From Gammaproteobacteria bacterium (lineage in GTDB: Bacteria > Pseudomonadota > Gammaproteobacteria > Pseudomonadales > Azotimanducaceae), in contig JAPOWH010000012.1 in the NCBI GenBank assembly GCA_026707735.1, positions 1 to 64,000 of the forward strand: a stretch of 64,000 nt of DNA, given 5' to 3'. How positions within the stretch are numbered: the first letter of the stretch is position 1; each line of letters begins with the position of its first letter. Below are positions 60,894 through 64,000 of this stretch, one piece after another. The notes beneath the pieces are model-generated. The model was not told the DNA's origin and made no database searches. It worked only from the letters and a program-made list of their open reading frames with translations. Both the position numbers and the translations under genes were made by a program.

Positions 60894-61026
60894 TGACTAA
60901 CCTACTTTCAGTCCGAAAAATATCGTAGCACAAGTTCTGGCAACTCCCAGTTCATTTACGCGAATAAACTCGGTACAAATTTCTAGTGCAATGAGTGTTG
61001 AGTCACAACCTGCATCTAACTGCGCG

Positions 61027-61926
61027 TCACTTGAGCAGTAATCTATTCACAATTATTTGAGCGCATCGCCGGAGTTCTGAATCGCCAATGGGTACCACCT
61101 GATTCGCTTCCAGCACAAGCCCATTGGAGGACAATTGCACTCTTTGTTTCAACGCAAGCTTCTCGATTCCTCTAGCGAGCTTGAACGAACCACGAGATGA
61201 GGACTTAAGGGGCAGTTCAATGACGCCAACAGGTGCTTGAGCAGCTAGGGCTTCATACAGCATCGAGACGCTATCACCCGTAACCCAGGTGGCCGAGCTC
61301 GAGGCAATAAGCTCTGTTAGGAATTCAGGGCTGGTCTCTTGCCAAGGCTTCGGGACGACGTTGTAGTCAGTCGGCAATTGTTGCATCAATGAGGGTGGCG
61401 TGCGCCGCGAATCGCAAATGGTCCAAAGCTTTTTCGGGTTTTGCTCCACAATTTCCTCAACAACACCAATAATCTCCTCGGTTTTCCAGATGAAATGCCG
61501 GCTATTACCGCCTAGAAGTATTGCACCAATTGAGGGATCTGGAGCTTTGTCGATACTCGGACTCAACACGCCTTCTGTGAAGCAGACATTGCCATAGCTA
61601 GCGCACGTGTCGTGCTGCGGGACCAGCGCAAGATCAAACATCGTCGCGGGAAAAGTCGGCTTCATTAGAACGATGCTTCTGCCACCGAAAATCAGGCGTG
61701 ATCTCAAGATCTGCAAATGGGTTGCATGCCCCGCACCAACGATCAGGTCGGGAGATGGCAGCTGGCATTGCTCCTGCAGTGTTGAATTGGTGTGAAGCAT
61801 ATGTGTGTCTAATTCAATTGTGGAGTGCACCTTGAGTCCTTGAATCAAACCAAGTGTCTGTTTTTCGTGCCCCTTTTTGCCATCGGTGAAGCACCAAAGC
61901 ACCACAGCGGCTTTCTTCGATGTCAT
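61027..61926 (-). CDS. ELM1/GtrOC1-family (DUF1022) putative glycosyltransferase-like protein
   Basis: A 299-residue protein with the family landmarks CFTDGKKGHEKQTLGLIQGL, PDLIVGAGHATHLQILRSRL, ILLGGNSRHFIW and ATWVTGDSVSMLYEALAAQA with PVGVIELP. Homologues in plants are mitochondrial fission proteins, and bacterial homologues are putative glycosyltransferases. The Asp/Ser region GDSVSML is the typical nucleotide-sugar site. Function unproven. Confidence 0.85.
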   Translation of the reverse strand: MTSKKAAVVLWCFTDGKKGHEKQTLGLIQGLKVHSTIELDTHMLHTNSTLQEQCQLPSPDLIVGAGHATHLQILRSRLIFGGRSIVLMKPTFPATMFDLALVPQHDTCASYGNVCFTEGVLSPSIDKAPDPSIGAILLGGNSRHFIWKTEEIIGVVEEIVEQNPKKLWTICDSRRTPPSLMQQLPTDYNVVPKPWQETSPEFLTELIASSSATWVTGDSVSMLYEALAAQAPVGVIELPLKSSSRGSFKLARGIEKLALKQRVQLSSNGLVLEANQVVPIGDSELRRCAQIIVNRLLLK

Positions 61927-62028
61927 GGCAAAGTGTCTTCTCGGTTTGATCCCAAGGGGTCACATCCCACCCATTCTAGAGTTTTGTCGAACAGTTAGAA
62001 TCGTCGCTTTCCCTCCCGCAACCGAACC

Positions 62029-63270
62029 ATGAATATGCCATTGCAACATCGCCGTGATGCCGTTTTCGGTGCGGGGTCACCGCTCTTCTATGCGGAGCCC
62101 CTACACATAGTGAGCGGACAAGGCGTGAAATTGCGAGACGCCAAGGGGAAAGAGTACGTTGACATGTACAACAATGTTCCATGTGTGGGCCATTGTCACC
62201 CTCATGTAGTCAGTGCAATTCAGAGCCAAGTCAGTCAGCTGAATATCCACAATCGCTATTTGCACGAAGCAATCATTGACTACGGTGAACGCCTGATAGA
62301 AAAGCATTCCGCTCGTATGGAAAACGTCGTGTTTTCGTGCACTGGGACGGAGGCTAACGAAGTAGCGCTGCAAATGGCAAAAACCGCTACGGGTTGCCGT
62401 GGATTTGTTTGCACAGATGCTGCCTATCACGGTAACAGCAATGAAGTAAGAAAACTAAATCGACCTAGCGATCCGCACGGCGAATATCGATCCATTCCGT
62501 TTCCTGAGACGTATCGGTGTGAAGCGTCCCAACCGCTTGACTACTTTATCGATCACTTGAATGCAACAATCGCGAGTTTCGACAAAGACAACATCCCATT
62601 TGCCGGGATGGTGATTTGTCCTATTCTTGCAAATGAAGGCTTGCCAAATATTCCTGCTAGGTTCATGCAGATGGCGACCGATCTCGTTCACGAACATGGA
62701 GGCTTGGTTATAGCCGATGAGGTTCAAGCAGGATTGTGTCGAACCGGCGAATGGTGGGGCTATGAATCGGAAGGATTTTGTCCCGACATTGTTTCTATGG
62801 GCAAGCCGCTAGGCGCAGGAATTCCCCTTGCGGCGACCGCGGCCTCGCGAGCAATCGTGGAATCGTTTCGAAAGCAATCTCGTTACTTCAATACTTTTGC
62901 CTCTAGTCCACTGCAAGCCGTGGCGGGAATGGCGGTGTTGGATGTTTTGGATTCGGAGAAGCTAGCAGAAAACTCGACCAAAGTCGGAAAGTGGCTTCGA
63001 CGATCGTTGCAAGAAGTACTAGGCGACCATCCGTCAGTTGGTCAAGTGCGTGGACGCGGGCTTTTCATTGCAATTGAGTGGGTTAAGGATCGAATAACGA
63101 AGGAACCGGATCGTTCGGGCGCCCTCCAAATGGTCGAACTACTCAAGGCGAATGGATACCTCATTGGCGCGGCTGGTCGATTGGGCAACGTATTAAAGCT
63201 TCGCCCTCCCTTGGTGTTCAACATGCAGGACGCTCAAGCGCTTGTGACGACGATCAAAGAGATCTTCTAG
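62029..63270 (+). CDS. Class-III aminotransferase (aspartate/alanine-glyoxylate/ornithine type)
   Basis: A 413-residue PLP enzyme. GAGSPLFYAEPLHIVSGQGV starts the fold. VFSCTGTEANEVALQMAKTA carries the phosphate site, GLVIADEVQAGLCRTGEWWG the Asp that contacts the PLP nitrogen, and DIVSMGKPLGAGIPLAATAA the Schiff-base Lys259. Members act on ornithine, 4-aminobutyrate, alanine-glyoxylate or 2,2-dialkylglycine. It is followed 29 bases on by an APH-fold kinase, a pairing also seen as a fusion in eukaryotic ethanolamine-phosphate and phospholysine phospholyases. A lyase or aminotransferase of a phosphorylated amine is therefore possible. Confidence 0.88.
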   Translation: MNMPLQHRRDAVFGAGSPLFYAEPLHIVSGQGVKLRDAKGKEYVDMYNNVPCVGHCHPHVVSAIQSQVSQLNIHNRYLHEAIIDYGERLIEKHSARMENVVFSCTGTEANEVALQMAKTATGCRGFVCTDAAYHGNSNEVRKLNRPSDPHGEYRSIPFPETYRCEASQPLDYFIDHLNATIASFDKDNIPFAGMVICPILANEGLPNIPARFMQMATDLVHEHGGLVIADEVQAGLCRTGEWWGYESEGFCPDIVSMGKPLGAGIPLAATAASRAIVESFRKQSRYFNTFASSPLQAVAGMAVLDVLDSEKLAENSTKVGKWLRRSLQEVLGDHPSVGQVRGRGLFIAIEWVKDRITKEPDRSGALQMVELLKANGYLIGAAGRLGNVLKLRPPLVFNMQDAQALVTTIKEIF

Positions 63271-63299
63271 CTGCGTTAGTTGGTCTCTGATCTGTAGGC

Positions 63300-64000
63300 A
63301 TGGTGGATCCAAAATATCATGAGGCGGCATGCAACGCCCTGCGTGCATTTTCTGTTTCACCCAAAGAGCTTGCTTTCGTCTCGCATTCAGAAAACATTTC
63401 GTTTCGTGTCGATTCCCATAGTGGCCATACCTATGTTCTCCGGCTCCATCGGCCGACATATCACAACTATGCAGAGCTCGTGTCCGAGCAACTATGGACC
63501 GAAGCACTGGTTGAGGCAGGGGTCGATGTCCCTATTGCGGTCCCAACCACAGAAGGATGTCGGTACACCCAGGTCCAATGCCCTGATGGTGCGCGATTTG
63601 CCGGATTGCTGAAATGGGTCGAAGGCGACGAACTTGGAAGCATTACGGCCAAGGACGAAGATTCCAAATCCACAATTGAATCGTTTCGTCTTCTTGGGCA
63701 ATTGATCGCACAGCTGCACAATCATGCCATCGAGTGGTCAATCCCGCGAGGATTTTCGCGGCATTCGTTTGATGTGGATGGTTTTGTTGGAGAGCAGCCG
63801 TTCTGGGGTCGGTATTGGGAATCACCTTTGCTTGAGGAAGCTCAGCAGGCTGATCTTTCCTCAATTCGAGCAGAAATTGAAAGAGTGTTGAGCTCGTACA
63901 AACAAAAGCAATCCAACTACAGTCTGATTCACGCTGACCTACACCCACACAACGTCATAGTTCAAGGATCCCGTCTGCACATCATAGATTTCGACGATGC
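63300..64000 (+). CDS. APH-fold (aminoglycoside/choline/hydroxylysine kinase-like) phosphotransferase, cut by window end
   Basis: ATG 63300 opens a frame that stays open to the window end (233 codons). The protein starts VDPKYHEAACNALRAF and includes FVSHSENISFRVDSHSGHTY and VLRLHRPTYHN (nucleotide-site N-lobe), ending SLIHADLHPHNVIVQGSRLH then IIDFDDA. HxDxxxxN and DFD are the Brenner-type catalytic motifs. It lies directly after the class-III aminotransferase gene. In eukaryotes hydroxylysine kinase and AGPHD1-type kinases pair with such lyases, so it may phosphorylate a hydroxylated amino acid (inference). Confidence 0.8.
   Translation, partial: MVDPKYHEAACNALRAFSVSPKELAFVSHSENISFRVDSHSGHTYVLRLHRPTYHNYAELVSEQLWTEALVEAGVDVPIAVPTTEGCRYTQVQCPDGARFAGLLKWVEGDELGSITAKDEDSKSTIESFRLLGQLIAQLHNHAIEWSIPRGFSRHSFDVDGFVGEQPFWGRYWESPLLEEAQQADLSSIRAEIERVLSSYKQKQSNYSLIHADLHPHNVIVQGSRLHIIDFDD

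Noticed and set aside
60460-60900. Plus-strand frame of 146 codons opposite the low-complexity exported protein
   Set aside because: It is the complement of Ser/Lys/Glu-rich codons, has no signal peptide or family features, and the minus-strand reading has a clear signal sequence.

Overview
This is a chromosomal window of moderate GC (about half G+C by eye) from a Gram-negative, respiring, probably proteobacterial and uncultivated organism. Supporting signs are a 1005-residue TonB-dependent receptor, a COQ4-type ubiquinone protein, a YdbT/YdbS-like bacterial PH pair, TypA/BipA, and many CoA-ester and dioxygenase genes (three acyl-CoA-dehydrogenase-fold proteins, MaoC, CaiB/BaiF, two PhyH proteins). 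The taxonomic placement is inference. No rRNA lies in the window. Two tRNA genes (Val-UAC, Asp-GUC) lie near 52.1 kb.

Layout. 1-1.1 kb: decayed remains of a VOC/AHSA1 gene pair and a higBA toxin-antitoxin pair whose toxin is frameshifted. 1.1-6 kb: minus-strand larC-larB-larE (nickel-pincer nucleotide cofactor synthesis) leading into xthA, then a Tat-exported aldo/keto reductase with a ferredoxin-like tail. 6-10.4 kb: a helical-repeat membrane protein, an enoyl-CoA hydratase, a TrmH-type methyltransferase and a vapBC pair. 10.6-17.8 kb: a transglutaminase-like cysteine peptidase gene interrupted in its third codon by a 6.4-kb transposable element. The element has an IS1-type transposase, 6-bp target duplications and an unusual cargo of tiny genes interleaved with strong RNA/DNA hairpins. 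18-32 kb: HIT, PhyH, the PH pair, typA, hydrolase, PhyH-cupin-MFS, a DUF4143 ATPase and a flavin monooxygenase-like protein. 32-43.5 kb: DUF3667, LLM oxidoreductase, a frameshifted MaoC gene, COQ4 and ADP-ribosylglycohydrolase, a MaoC-amidohydrolase-acyl-CoA dehydrogenase set, and an abiE toxin-antitoxin pair. 44-51.8 kb: a giant beta-propeller/c-heme protein, a CoA-transferase, and a minus-strand operon of RraA-like protein, thioredoxin-fused protein and a UGSC-family selenoprotein. 52-64 kb: tRNAs, DUF2332, TonB receptor, hydroxylase-like protein, a peptidase/TPR protein, ELM1-like protein, and a class-III aminotransferase followed by an APH-fold kinase that runs off the end.

The two most notable items are these. 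(1) An in-frame UGA within the motif U-G-S-C, at codon 93 of a 172-residue protein. It splits one gene into two apparent ORFs and has a plausible bacterial SECIS hairpin just downstream. (2) The 6.4-kb element, whose ends, target duplication and pre-insertion gene can be reconstructed exactly. Its cargo carries two copies of a two-hairpin module with compensatory base changes, two copies of another hairpin repeat, a third multi-stem element, and micro-ORFs with near-perfect Shine-Dalgarno sequences.

Three genes (VOC, higB, MaoC) carry single-base frameshifts, two of them at short G/C runs. Read-level checking should decide between real decay and assembly errors.
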